From Actinomycetaceae bacterium (GTDB lineage: Bacteria; Actinomycetota; Actinomycetes; Actinomycetales; Actinomycetaceae): a stretch of DNA of 64,000 nt. The notes below the pieces were generated by a model. It saw only the letters and a program-made list of their open reading frames with translations. It did not search any database and had not been told where the DNA came from. Positions 17,338 to 26,584 of the stretch are shown here, piece after piece (positions within the stretch are counted from its first letter, which is position 1; each line of letters opens with the position of its first letter). The DNA is taken from contig JAQYTG010000015.1 in assembly GCA_028724905.1 (NCBI GenBank), positions 1-64,000 on the forward strand, read 5' to 3'. The position numbers and the translations under genes are program-made.

Positions 17338-18806
17338 TATTTCTCCTCACTGGTCTCGTTTGCGCGTGTCTCAACTCCGCTGGCGTAAAGTCCGCTGGCG
17401 TAAAGTCCGCTGGCGTCAATTCTGTTGGAGTTAAGTCCGTTGGAGTTGGTTCTGTTGGTGTTGAGGCTGTTGGTGTGAATCCCGCCGGTGTCGAGCCCCT
17501 TGGCGTCGAGGCGGTTGGCATCAATCCCGCCGGTGTCGGCTCTCTTGAAGTCAAATCCTCGCGTCTCGATGTCACGTGCGTCAGTTGTCTGCGCGTCTAT
17601 TGCTCTCGCGGCGAGCGGCAGATGTTGCTTGAGCGCTGCTCTCCACACTTGATAGCTGTGAGAGCCTGGCAGCGTATTGAGAGTGGCATCAATCTCGGCT
17701 TCTTTACTGAGTTTGTGCAGGTGTTTAAGAGCCGAAAGGGAGGCCAGATCACCGCGGCCAGCTACGAATGCTCCCCGCAGGTGCGGGTATTTGTTCTTTT
17801 GCAGTAGATGGGCTGGATCTACAGCCGCAAAAGCACTCTCCGAGCCGCCGAAAAACTCTCGCACAGTTGCTTTATGGCTGCCGATGGTGGGCTCTTTCTG
17901 GCCGGAAAAGTTCAAAAATGCTCCGTAGGAGGAAGGATTGTTGGTGACGATTTGCAGTGAGCACGTGCCGCCGTAGGAGAGCCCTCCGATCGTCCAGGTG
18001 GACTGATCTGGGTTCACTCGGAAGTGGGCTGCTATACCGGCTGGCACGTCTACCGCTAGCCAGGTATTCACCTTGCCGAGAGGGCCATCTATACACAGCG
18101 GATTTTGCGTTCGAGTGCCAGTGCCGTCCACGCTCACCACGATAGGCGCCAGTCCGTGATGCGTGCGCTGGTATTCATCGAGTGTGGCAGGCAGATCGCC
18201 AAGGCCAAACCAGTCTTCAGGGGCGCCAGGATTGCCGGCGAGCAGCACCAGCACCGGCAGCTTCACATCTGAGGTGAAATAGGCTGGCGGCACGTATGCC
18301 ACGGCTGGGCGGTGGGGAAATTCTGATACAGTCGCTTCCCAATCGAGGGTGACGATGGCTCCTCTGGGTGCAGACGTTGTGCTGGCGAAAGTTTCATAAT
18401 CCATCTGTTCGGCAGCCACCTCTTGATGGAGCGATCCTATCACTGGATAGAGGTAGAAAATTTGATTGATAAGCCCTAGTGTGCCGAGCCAGGCGACGAG
18501 TGCCAAGCCGAAATATGCCAGGCGATGCCCGCTCATTGTGATCAGTGCGAACGTGGGAATGAGGCCGAGGAAAATCAACAGATACGTCTGGTGTGGCGTG
18601 GAATCAGGGAAAGGATTCCACCACACTTCCATCACCAGGAAGATCAACAGGCCTAAGGCGCTAGCCATCCCGAGGGCGCCTAAGAAACGCGGGACGTTAT
18701 GGCGTCCCATCATAAATGTTGCAATAAGTGCGATGGCGAGTAGCAACAAGAAAATGATCATGGGGATTTTCCCCACGAGTGGAATCTGCCGAATTTGATC
18801 TGCCAT
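17337..18806 (-). CDS. Membrane-anchored esterase-family protein with pentapeptide-like C-terminal repeats
   Basis: Four N-terminal membrane segments (about 10-130) precede an alpha/beta-hydrolase of the putative esterase (antigen 85-like, PF00756) family. The nucleophile elbow is GGLSYGG (Ser277) and a C-terminal His lies in LPGSHSYQVW. The catalytic domain should face outward. The last 70 or so residues are a run of five-residue repeats (LDAKG, LDTGG, LNTNR, LNSNR, IDASG, LYASG), encoded by 15-bp tandem repeats at 17385-17560, and are unlike the family. The stop overlaps the GTG of the DUF2156 gene by one base, so both are expressed together, which suggests a shared envelope-lipid or wall role. 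The precise substrate is unknown. Confidence 0.8.
   Translation of the reverse strand: MADQIRQIPLVGKIPMIIFLLLLAIALIATFMMGRHNVPRFLGALGMASALGLLIFLVMEVWWNPFPDSTPHQTYLLIFLGLIPTFALITMSGHRLAYFGLALVAWLGTLGLINQIFYLYPVIGSLHQEVAAEQMDYETFASTTSAPRGAIVTLDWEATVSEFPHRPAVAYVPPAYFTSDVKLPVLVLLAGNPGAPEDWFGLGDLPATLDEYQRTHHGLAPIVVSVDGTGTRTQNPLCIDGPLGKVNTWLAVDVPAGIAAHFRVNPDQSTWTIGGLSYGGTCSLQIVTNNPSSYGAFLNFSGQKEPTIGSHKATVREFFGGSESAFAAVDPAHLLQKNKYPHLRGAFVAGRGDLASLSALKHLHKLSKEAEIDATLNTLPGSHSYQVWRAALKQHLPLAARAIDAQTTDARDIETRGFDFKRADTGGIDANRLDAKGLDTGGIHTNSLNTNRTNSNGLNSNRIDASGLYASGLYASGVETRANETSEEK
17385..17560 (-). repeat. 15-bp tandem repeats coding a pentapeptide-like tail
   Basis: Variants of 'tggcgtaaagtccgc' recur with a period of 15 bp, keeping the reading frame of the esterase gene. 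Two adjacent copies near 17390-17420 are nearly identical, a sign of recent duplication. The opposite strand is also open and repetitive through this block. Confidence 0.8.
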
Positions 18807-19207
18807 GTTGCCTGCTATGTTCCTAGGGTCGTTTTGATGTGTTTCCTCGTGTTAGTCCTAGTGTTAGGAGGTTGGAGGTAGTGAGTCGGTAGGGTGCCGG
18901 TGGGGTGGCTTTGGTAAGTTCAGCGTTGGTAGCTCAGTATTGGTCACTATTGGCAAGTTCGCGTCGGTTGGACATTCGGCCAGTTGTGCCGGTCGTCGAG
19001 GCTAGGCTCAACAGGAGAAATGCAACAGGTGAAATGCAGTAGGTGAAGCGGTAAAGAGTGAAGCGCTGGCGGTTAAGTTCCCACGAACCCTCCGCTGCTC
19101 GCTTCCTCGCAACTCTCCGCCGGTGACGTCACCACAAAATTTCAGCCGTTGCTGACTTACGAAACGAGATGACCAAGTGAGAAGACTAAGCGAGATGCGG
19201 CGAAAAG
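18807..19207. other. Spacer with short repeats, no gene seen
   Basis: About 400 bp between the esterase start and the tadA stop. It contains drifting repeats such as 'ggtaagttcagcgttggtag' and 'caggtgaaatgcagtaggtg'. No tRNA, hairpin terminator or coding frame with a ribosome site was recognised. Confidence 0.5.
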
Positions 19208-19672
19208 CTAGTGCTGTGCCCGCAGCTTGCTAAACCATTCGCGCAACTGTGCTTGCGCCTGTTTTTCCAGTACCCCGCCGATCACCTCCACGGTGTGCGG
19301 CAGCCGTGGATCGCGCAAGATATCTCGCATAGAGCCAGCAGCTCCGGCCTTTTCATCCCAGGCTCCGAAAATCACTCGGGAAATTCGAGAATTGATGATG
19401 GCTCCAGCGCACATTGTGCACGGCTCGAGATTGACGGCGAGCGTGCATCCCGATAGATTCCAGGATCCGCGAATAATCGCGGCTGCTCTGAGCGCATTGA
19501 TTTCGGCGTGCCCAGTGGGGTCGGCATCGCGCTCTCGGGTGTTGTATCCCCGCGCGAGCACAGTTCCGTTTTCGTCCACCACTAGAGCCCCAATCGGCAC
19601 ATCAGCCCAGGTGGCCGCTCGTTCTCCGAGTGCCATACTCTGCCATACTAGCTCTTCGTGTGCTTCAAACAT
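19208..19672 (-). CDS. tadA: tRNA-specific adenosine-34 deaminase
   Basis: Converts A34 to inosine in the anticodon of tRNA-Arg(ACG). The zinc-deaminase signature is complete: HAEINAL supplies the His ligand and catalytic Glu, and PCTMCAGAI the two Cys ligands. Length (154 residues) is normal. A -10-like TAAAAT ends seven bases before the ATG on the minus strand (19680-19685) and no Shine-Dalgarno is seen, so the mRNA may be leaderless. It lies divergent to upp. Confidence 0.95.
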   Translation of the reverse strand: MFEAHEELVWQSMALGERAATWADVPIGALVVDENGTVLARGYNTRERDADPTGHAEINALRAAAIIRGSWNLSGCTLAVNLEPCTMCAGAIINSRISRVIFGAWDEKAGAAGSMRDILRDPRLPHTVEVIGGVLEKQAQAQLREWFSKLRAQH

Positions 19673-20196
19673 GGCCTACATTTTATGCAGCACACCTTAA
19701 AATTCGGCAGTTCCGACGCGGCTATCCAGTTGCAAGTGCATAACGGCAGTTCACAAGTTGGTGACGCAGCAGCCGTGTGGCTGGGGAACTGGGAGCTAGA
19801 GCTACATCCTCGAACACTATCTTCCTGCACTGGGAGTTTGGCGGCTGGTGAACTTGTAAACTCGGGAATTCAGGAACTCGGGCACGTCGGCAGTACTAGC
19901 GGCAGCGTTAGGGGAACTTGTGAACTCGGGAACTCGGGAACTGGCGAATCATGGTGTGCCGATGCGAGTAATCGCGGCATGAGACTGTGTACCCAGGCAT
20001 GAGGGCTAAGCTCTCGCAGAGGGCGAAGATCGCACAGTTGGGCGGTTAGGGGCGCCGTCACCAACTTTTTACCGTCGTCACCAATCCTCTTAACGCCGCT
20101 ACCCATCCACTGCCGTCACCAATTCCACAATGAACACGGGAGACAGACCGGCGCAGATGCGCTCAATAACGCCGCCCAAGGCGCTACATTAGAGGT
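19673..20196. other. Divergent spacer between tadA and upp with 'gaactcgg' repeats
   Basis: About 520 bp without a supported gene. An 8-9-bp word ('gaactcggg') recurs many times between 19850 and 19950, including three near-adjacent copies at 19921-19942. A second word, 'ccgtcaccaa', recurs at 20050-20130. Both divergent promoters should lie at the ends: TAAAAT (19680-19685, minus) for tadA and TACATT (20185-20190, plus) for upp. Confidence 0.55.
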
Positions 20197-20835
20197 ATGA
20201 AACTCCAAGTGATAAACCATCCGCTCGTCGCTCATAAACTCACAGTGTTGCGCGATGAGAATACACCATCTCCGATTTTTCGCCAGCTCGTGGAAGAGCT
20301 CATTATGCTGCTCTCCTATGAGGGCACTCGTGAATTGGCGACGGTAGCGAAAGATATCAACACTCCGGTTGAGTCGATGACGGGCTCGGTAGTGGCTAGC
20401 CCGCGTCCGATGGTGGTGCCGATTATTCGCGCTGGCTTGGGAATGCTGGAGGGAATGAGCAAGCTGATGCCGTTCGCGGAAATCGGTTTCCTGGGAATGA
20501 AACGCGACGAAGAGACCCTAGAAGTGGTGACGTACGCGAATCGTCTCCCCGACGATCTCTCTGGTCGGCAGTGCTTTATTCTCGATCCGATGCTTGCCAC
20601 CGGGCATACACTCGTGGCCAGCGTAGATTACTTGCTCGAACGTGGAGCAAGAGACGTGACGGCAATCTGCATTCTCGCCGCGCCGGAAGGGTTGGAGACG
20701 CTTGAGAAGCACATTGGCGATCGGGCGAATGTGAAAGTAGTGGTGGCTGCCGTGGATGACCACCTCAACGAGCATGGCTACATCGTGCCTGGTTTGGGAG
20801 ATGCCGGCGATCGCCTCTATGGCGTTGTGGATTGA
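20197..20835 (+). CDS. upp: Uracil phosphoribosyltransferase
   Basis: Pyrimidine salvage enzyme making UMP from uracil and PRPP. It shows the family start (KLQVINHPLVAHKLTVLRD), the PRPP-binding loop DPMLATGHT, and the C-terminal GDAGDRLYG uracil-binding region. At 212 residues it has the usual length. A TACATT -10-like box ends six bases before the ATG, with AGAGG in between, so the start could be leaderless or use that weak ribosome site. It appears to be a single-gene unit. Confidence 0.97.
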   Translation: MKLQVINHPLVAHKLTVLRDENTPSPIFRQLVEELIMLLSYEGTRELATVAKDINTPVESMTGSVVASPRPMVVPIIRAGLGMLEGMSKLMPFAEIGFLGMKRDEETLEVVTYANRLPDDLSGRQCFILDPMLATGHTLVASVDYLLERGARDVTAICILAAPEGLETLEKHIGDRANVKVVVAAVDDHLNEHGYIVPGLGDAGDRLYGVVD

Positions 20836-21279
20836 TGCGGTGTGACGGATTAATGGGGTATTTGCTGCGGCGTCGTTCGTTTTGATGTGCATCTGCTGCG
20901 AGGTGAGTTGTTCCGTAGGGCGGCCGTGGCGAAACTATGACGAGCGAGGTCTGGCGGCTGCGTGGCTGTGGCGAGGTGAATGTCCCGTGGTGCGGATTGC
21001 TCTGGATCTGGATTGCGTCTGGATTGTGCTTATGTAGGGTCGTGCTGCGGCGTGGCCGTGAAATGGCCGTGACGAAACTATGGTGAGTGAGGTTCGGCGA
21101 CTGTGCTGGGCAAGCAGCACGGCGGCAGTACGTGTGGTTATCGCCGATGGTAGTGAGATGGCGGCGATAGGGCTATGATATAGCGGCTATCGTATAGCGG
21201 TGGTGTGGCCGTGTAAGATGGCTTGGCGTGGCCGTGATGTGGAATCCGCGTGAGGCGGTTGAGGGAATCGGGAGAAGCA
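20836..21279. other. Spacer with long degenerate repeats, no gene seen
   Basis: About 440 bp. A phrase similar to 'gtggccgtgacgaaactatg' appears near 20922-20940 and 21054-21082, with related words through 21240, suggesting an old tandem duplication of about 130 bp. No coding frame with a credible start is present. Confidence 0.5.
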
Positions 21280-22152
21280 ATGGGTAAGGCTAGTCGGCGT
21301 AAAAACAGAGAGATGAGAGCGGCGAAACCTAAGCGTGCACAAGTGCCGTATGTGGATCGTCCTTTTGAGGGATTGCCGTGCGAAGTGCAGTTGGTGGCGA
21401 TGCGCGAAATTTTACCCAGTGCCACGTTGCCGGTGCGCACCAACGCCGAATACGGCGAGCGCGATGTGCTGTTGGTGACGATGTTGCCAGAAATGGTAGG
21501 GGCGCTGCGGCGCAGTGACGGCGTACTAATGGTGGCCGTCCGCACAGTGCTCAACTCTGGAGATGCGTCGCTCGATATTGCCGACAGGCTGATTCGCGCG
21601 CTCGAATTGGAAGACGGCCAGACGTTCACTCAAGTGGATTTGCCGCAGGCGGGCGGGCCGCGCCTGGAGGATGTGCTGGATGTGCAGGCCACGGGTGAGC
21701 TTGGTGTCCACAACGATCTCGCTTTCTGGATTGGCGAAAAAGAGCGGGAAGATCCGGAGATCTCTGCTGCCATCAACGCGGCACGCGATCAGATCATCCC
21801 GATGGCGCAGGTGCCCGAGGTGGCAGGCGCATTCTGGGCGCGGATGCAACGGGAATTTGTGCGCTGGGTGCGCCCTGAGAGTGAAGACCAGGTGCTAGCG
21901 GCGCTGGCGCGTCTGCAGAATCGGCGGGAGCTGAGTTTTGACGGTTCGCGTTTCGTAGGTGCTTTCCGTGCTGCCGGTTTGCTCATTCCGGTGTTTGAGT
22001 TGGAGCGCGGCACGGAAGCAGACGAACTCACTGAGCCGATGCAGGCTTTCGCCGCCGTGCTAGAGCGGGAGATTGCTTCTGATGCGCCGCTCACGCCAGA
22101 AGAGCGCCGCGCTAAGGCGGGAATCGTCTCGCGGCAAGTCACGCTGCGCTGA
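21280..22152 (+). CDS. DUF5926 family protein
   Basis: A 290-residue protein of an actinobacterial family of unknown function. It starts with a strongly basic tail (GKASRRKNREMRAAKPKR), then the conserved YVDRPFEGLPCEVQLVAMRE block. Charged helical regions follow; there is no signal peptide or membrane segment, so it is cytoplasmic. The ATG is preceded by GGGAGAAG; an in-frame GTG ten codons upstream has no ribosome site. No operon partner is seen. Confidence 0.8.
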   Translation: MGKASRRKNREMRAAKPKRAQVPYVDRPFEGLPCEVQLVAMREILPSATLPVRTNAEYGERDVLLVTMLPEMVGALRRSDGVLMVAVRTVLNSGDASLDIADRLIRALELEDGQTFTQVDLPQAGGPRLEDVLDVQATGELGVHNDLAFWIGEKEREDPEISAAINAARDQIIPMAQVPEVAGAFWARMQREFVRWVRPESEDQVLAALARLQNRRELSFDGSRFVGAFRAAGLLIPVFELERGTEADELTEPMQAFAAVLEREIASDAPLTPEERRAKAGIVSRQVTLR

Positions 22153-22348
22153 GTTTGCTACGGCCTGGGCAAGCTCAATCGGTGCTTGGCTGAGCTCAGT
22201 AGGAGGGCTTGGCCAAGCGCGGCACTCGCTACGGTTTTGCTGGCTCGCCGATTTCGCCGCGACTGGCGTGTTCGCACTGGCGCGTTCACCGAGTGCGGTG
22301 CAGTGGTGCGCAGCGGTGTGCAACGATTGCTGTCGGTGCTCTATAGCT

Positions 22349-23326
22349 CTATGAAAAGTTACATCCGGCGTCACGCATAGCGGCTTGAATCGCTTTTGCA
22401 GCGCGCTCAAGTGCTGCTTTCTCCCAGTCGTTGAGTGTGTAGGATATCTTTGCCTCGATGCCGTTCTTGCCGATGATGCACGGCTGCGAAAGTGCCACGT
22501 CTGAGCTGTGGCCGTATTCGCCGCGGAGAGTGGTGGAAGCGGGAAACACCATGCGCTCATCGAGTAAAACGGAGCGAGCCATCGCCAAGGCGGCCTGAGC
22601 CACGCCAGCATTCGTCCAGCCTTTGCCGTTGAACACCTCGTATGCAGCGTCTACCACTTGTTGTGCCAGCTCGTCTGGATTGAGAGGTGGCACGCCGTAC
22701 ACCTCCGGTACGCAATCGGCGTGGATACCAGCTACGGTCACGTGGCTGAGCACGGGGAATGCCGTCATCCCGTGCTCTCCCATCATAAAGCCCGATACGG
22801 CGCTCGGGGCTATGTGCACCCGATCAGCGATATTTCGGCGTAAACGGGCTGAATCGAGGGACGTTCCCGTACCCCAGATGAGTTCCTCGGGATACTCAAA
22901 TTCGTTCTGTGCAATCCACACGAGGGTATCTACCGGATTCGTAATAATGATGACCGCAGCGCTCCTTGTGCGCAGGCTGATATCTCCAATAATTTGGCGG
23001 ATATGCTCTGAATTTACCTTTGAGAGAACGGCGCGATCCGGTTTGGCTGTGGGGTCGTCGGGATCGGGAATCATCGACGGCCCTGCCGCTATGATAATGA
23101 CGTCTGCATCGGCGTAATCGTCGGCAGTCCCTGCGTGCACATCGACGTTTGCCAGCGTGAGTGCTCCTGTGGCGTGGTATTGATCGAGCGCCTCTCCGTA
23201 GGCCACGTTGTCTAAAATGTCGATGGTGGCAATCTCCCCAAAGAGATTCATTTTCATGGCGTCGGCCAAGACGTATGAGCCCACGTGCCCTACGCCGCAT
23301 ACGACGAGTTTATGAGGATGTTTCAT
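22349..23326 (-). CDS. L-lactate / L-2-hydroxyisocaproate dehydrogenase family protein
   Basis: NAD-dependent 2-hydroxyacid dehydrogenase of the LDH/MDH superfamily. Seen are the nucleotide loop VCGVGHVGS, the NPVDTLVW segment, the substrate-binding region LDSARLR, and the catalytic-His motif GEHG. The mobile loop (GPSMIPDPDDPTAKPDRA) is longer than in classical LDH and recalls the D/NPTGDR loop of lactobacillar hydroxyisocaproate dehydrogenase, so a substrate larger than pyruvate is possible. The start chosen has AAGGAAGG nine bases upstream; a longer frame to 23461 has no ribosome site. It is convergent with the DUF5926 gene. Confidence 0.85.
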   Translation of the reverse strand: MKHPHKLVVCGVGHVGSYVLADAMKMNLFGEIATIDILDNVAYGEALDQYHATGALTLANVDVHAGTADDYADADVIIIAAGPSMIPDPDDPTAKPDRAVLSKVNSEHIRQIIGDISLRTRSAAVIIITNPVDTLVWIAQNEFEYPEELIWGTGTSLDSARLRRNIADRVHIAPSAVSGFMMGEHGMTAFPVLSHVTVAGIHADCVPEVYGVPPLNPDELAQQVVDAAYEVFNGKGWTNAGVAQAALAMARSVLLDERMVFPASTTLRGEYGHSSDVALSQPCIIGKNGIEAKISYTLNDWEKAALERAAKAIQAAMRDAGCNFS

Positions 23327-24020
23327 GCCGTTGCCTTCCTTTGCTTCTTTTAGGATTATTCTAATGTGCGCCTGTTTTGGTGCGTTGTGCACAGGTTTGT
23401 GCATAGGCTGCGTGACGCCATAGCTAGACGTTGGGCTGCACTCATGGCTGTGGGTGTGCACGGTGTAAAGGTGGCACAGTGTAGAGGTGTATGCAGCGTA
23501 AAGATATGCGCAGTCTGTCTACAGCTACAGCCTAGTCCCAGCTGTGGTATAGATAGTCTCGACCATGAGTTATTGAGTTATATCGTAGTTCCGGTGGTGT
23601 CGTTCGTCGTCTAACGTTGTGCGTGACGGCGTTCGGGTTGTTCAGTGCTGTGCTGTGTGCCGTTAGGCGCGAGTTGTGACGGCGTTCGGTGCGGTGTTGC
23701 GGTTCACCGTTGCCACGTTCATCGTCGTAGTATCCGTCCTCCATTGTTCGTCGTTGCAGCGCTGTTTGTTAGCGTGCCGTTTATTGCGGCACCATGTATT
23801 GCCGTGCCGTTCCTTGCCGCGTTCGGGCCCGTCAAGCGCCTTGTGCTTGTGGTGTACGCCGTTGTGCGCCCCTGGAATCGTTGTGTGATTGTTGCTTCTG
23901 TGAGTGCAGATTTTCCAGATTCTCTGATTGAGCAGTTGTTGTGTCTGATATGTGATTCTTATGCTCAGTTCTTATTCTCGGCCAGCTCGCCTATAGAATC
24001 GAAACGAAGGAGGAGCAAAT
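23327..24020. other. Divergent spacer, no gene seen
   Basis: About 690 bp between the divergent dehydrogenase and pheA. It is made of drifting short words, for example 'gtgccgttccttgccgcg' with variants near 23770-23830. A TATAGA at 23992-23997 could be the -10 box of pheA. Longer open frames here are Cys/Arg-rich and lack ribosome sites. Confidence 0.5.
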
Positions 24021-25031
24021 ATGAGCGATGTATCGGCAGCTATCCACGCCGTCAGCCCAGTATCAGATCTGGCAGGTGACACCGAAAATGGCGGAAAATT
24101 GCGATTTTCGTTCCTCGGCCCGCGCGGTACTTTCTGCCAGCAGGCGCTCAGCTCCATCGCCACTGAAAATGACGCCATCCACGTCCCCGCTGCGGACGCA
24201 CCGCGAGCCATTGCCATGGTGCGAGCTGGCAAAGCAGATTATGCCGTGGTGCCGATTGAAAACTCCGTAGAGGGTGGAATCAATGCCACGCTCGATGCCC
24301 TTGGCCGGCATGGCGACCTCACCATCCAGGCCGAGGTGCTGGTGAATATCGCTTTCGTGCTCGCGGTGCGCCCAGGCACGGCAATGGAAGATATTCGCAG
24401 GATATCCACGCATCATGCGGCGTGGACGCAGTGCCGCGATTGGCTAATGGAGAATCTGCCAGATGCACTCTATCTGCCAGCTTCATCTACTGCTGCCGCT
24501 GCCCGAGCACTTGCTGAGGAGGAGAATCCTGGCTTTGAGGCCACGCTAGTTTCTCCTTTGGCTGCTGAGCAGTATGGGCTGCTGGCATTGCGTGATTCCG
24601 TGGCCGACAATCCTGATGCTCTCACTCGCTTTGTGATGATTGGCCATGCTAGCCATGTGCCAGAGCGCACCGGAGCAGACAAGACCACGTTGCTGGTACA
24701 TCTGCCAGCCGACCGTTCTGGTGCTCTGCTTAGCCTGCTTGAGCAATTTGCTTCTCGCGGGGTGAACCTTTCGCGCATCGAATCTCGCCCCACCGGCGAT
24801 TCTCTTGGCCGCTATGCTTTTTCGATTGATGCCGAGGGGCACATTGAAGACCAGCGGATACAGAGCACGCTGATTGGCTTGCATCGAGTGAGCCCGAAAG
24901 TGGTGTTTTTGGGTTCCTATCCCTCTGCCGAACAGCGCAAAATCAAGCCGGCTGCTGGCACGGCAGACCAAGATTTCGTCAGCGCCCGCGAATGGGTGCG
25001 TAGTCTGCTCAATCGTCCGCTCCACGGGTAG
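24021..25031 (+). CDS. pheA: Prephenate dehydratase
   Basis: Converts prephenate to phenylpyruvate in phenylalanine synthesis. The catalytic domain begins FLGPRGTFCQQAL and continues through VPIENSVEGGI to the catalytic-Thr segment ALTRFVMIG. A C-terminal ACT regulatory domain (about 232-305) has GALLSLLEQFASRGVNLSRI and the ESRPT motif that binds phenylalanine, so feedback inhibition is expected. GAAGGAGGAG lies just before the ATG. At 336 residues it is slightly long because of an N-terminal extension of about 25 residues. Confidence 0.96.
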   Translation: MSDVSAAIHAVSPVSDLAGDTENGGKLRFSFLGPRGTFCQQALSSIATENDAIHVPAADAPRAIAMVRAGKADYAVVPIENSVEGGINATLDALGRHGDLTIQAEVLVNIAFVLAVRPGTAMEDIRRISTHHAAWTQCRDWLMENLPDALYLPASSTAAAARALAEEENPGFEATLVSPLAAEQYGLLALRDSVADNPDALTRFVMIGHASHVPERTGADKTTLLVHLPADRSGALLSLLEQFASRGVNLSRIESRPTGDSLGRYAFSIDAEGHIEDQRIQSTLIGLHRVSPKVVFLGSYPSAEQRKIKPAAGTADQDFVSAREWVRSLLNRPLHG

Positions 25032-25261
25032 AGGCAGACTCGGGGGCAGGATCAATCGCCTCCTCCGCGGGCAAGGGTAGATTGAGCAGGGCAGATCTGG
25101 GAGGCGTTGCTTGGCTGCGCGAGCTGATGAGAGCGGCTAAACATTTATGCTGCGGAGCTTTGAGCATGGCACAGCTAGAACCCTTGGAGTTCTGCGAGCG
25201 GCGCAGTAGCTGCTATCATACGAGAGGTGTATCGATTATGCAGGCGGACTGGTGATCCGCG

Positions 25262-26584
25262 ATGATCTATGACGTTCTGATGATCGCGCTTGGCGTGCTG
25301 CTCACGGTTGGCACGGCGATCTTTGTAGCGGCTGAGTTTTCTTTCGTGGCGCTCGATCCTGCCACAATAGATTCAAAAGCTGAAGATGGCGATCCGCACG
25401 CCCGTAAAGTGGCACCAAATTTGCATCGTATCTCGCTCTATCTCTCCGCGTGCCAGGTGGGGATCACGCTCACCACAATTCTCTTAGGGTATGTGGCTCA
25501 AAAACCTCTACAAGACCTCTTTGAACGGCTTTTCGGTAGCGTAGGGATGGCCCAAGCGGCAGTAGTGGCCGTAGCAGCCACGGTAGCTTTCATCTTAGTG
25601 AATGCGTTCTCGGTGTTTTTCGGAGAACTGGTGCCTAAAAACCTCTCACTCGCAGATCCGCTGCGATCAGCAGCTTTCGTGGCGCGGCCGGTGCATATTT
25701 TCTCGGTGGCATTCAAGTGGATCATCGTGGGGCTCAATAATTCCGCAAACTGGGTGCTTGGCCTGTTTGGTATTGAACCAGCTGAAGAACTTTCTGGCGC
25801 GCGTTCAGCGACGGAACTATCTGCTCTCGTGCGTCGCAGCGCTAAAGAGGGCACGCTCGACGTCAATACTGCTCATTTGCTGGTGCGTTCTATCGGTATT
25901 GGTGAGCTCACCGCTGTGGATGTGATGACGGATCGCGGAAGATTAGACGTTATTAATGCCGCCGCTAGTGCTGCCGACGTGATTGCACTCGCACGGGAAA
26001 CGGGGCATTCGAGATTCCCCGTGATCGGCGATGATCTGGACGACGTTCGCGGCCTCGTGCACTTGCGTCGGGCTATTGCTGTGCCCTATGAACGACGTGA
26101 ATTAGTGCCTGTGACGTCGAGCTCGCTCATGGTACAAGCTCCGAAAGTTCCAGAGACGCTGGCTCTTGCTCCGCTGCTCGTGCAACTGCGTGAAGAAGGC
26201 CTGCAGATGGCTGTGGTCGTCGACGAATACGGAGGCACGGCAGGTGTCGTCACTTTGGAAGATGCTGTAGAAGAAATTATTGGAGACGTGGCCGATGAAC
26301 ACGATCCACGTGCTCAGGAGGCGCACCGCACGACTGGTGGGGATGTGCTGGTGCCTGGCCAGATGCGCCCAGACGAGGTTGATAGAGATTACGGCTTGCC
26401 GGTGCCAGAAGATGGCCCGTGGGAAACTGTGGGGGGCTGGGTAATGGCTCAGCTTGGGAAGATTCCTGCTGTGGGAGATGAGTTTTCAGATCAAAATGTA
26501 CACGCGAGGGTGGAGAAAATGGATGGCCGCCGCGTAGAAATTGTGCGGATTCGTCTGGTCTCGCTGGGCGGTGATCGGCGATGA
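25262..26584 (+). CDS. CNNM/CorC-HlyC family membrane protein (first of pair)
   Basis: Likely a divalent-cation (Mg/Co) efflux-type protein. It has an N-terminal CNNM transmembrane domain (about 1-190, with the FFGELVPKNLSLADP block), two CBS domains (about 205-340, with ELTAVDVMTDR and VVVDEYGGTAGVVTLEDAVEEI), and a C-terminal CorC/HlyC-associated domain. Its stop overlaps the start of the next paralogue (ATGA), so the pair is translated together, as is usual in actinobacteria. Old 'hemolysin' annotations for this family are not supported by its known biology. Confidence 0.92.
   Translation: MIYDVLMIALGVLLTVGTAIFVAAEFSFVALDPATIDSKAEDGDPHARKVAPNLHRISLYLSACQVGITLTTILLGYVAQKPLQDLFERLFGSVGMAQAAVVAVAATVAFILVNAFSVFFGELVPKNLSLADPLRSAAFVARPVHIFSVAFKWIIVGLNNSANWVLGLFGIEPAEELSGARSATELSALVRRSAKEGTLDVNTAHLLVRSIGIGELTAVDVMTDRGRLDVINAAASAADVIALARETGHSRFPVIGDDLDDVRGLVHLRRAIAVPYERRELVPVTSSSLMVQAPKVPETLALAPLLVQLREEGLQMAVVVDEYGGTAGVVTLEDAVEEIIGDVADEHDPRAQEAHRTTGGDVLVPGQMRPDEVDRDYGLPVPEDGPWETVGGWVMAQLGKIPAVGDEFSDQNVHARVEKMDGRRVEIVRIRLVSLGGDRR

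Noticed and set aside
17217..17807. Plus-strand frame with GV repeats opposite the esterase tail
   Set aside because: It is the antisense of the 15-bp repeat array; the esterase frame has the conserved domain.
18807..20196. Signal recognition particle RNA near tadA, as in some Gram-positives
   Set aside because: The conserved GGAAGCAGC-type loop was not found in this stretch.
22207..22218. 12-bp palindrome gcttggccaagc as a terminator
   Set aside because: A perfect palindrome without a loop and without T tail; similar words are frequent in this DNA.
23327..24020. Frames of up to 144 codons between the dehydrogenase and pheA
   Set aside because: Repeat-derived, no ribosome sites, no family resemblance, and one overlaps the pheA start.
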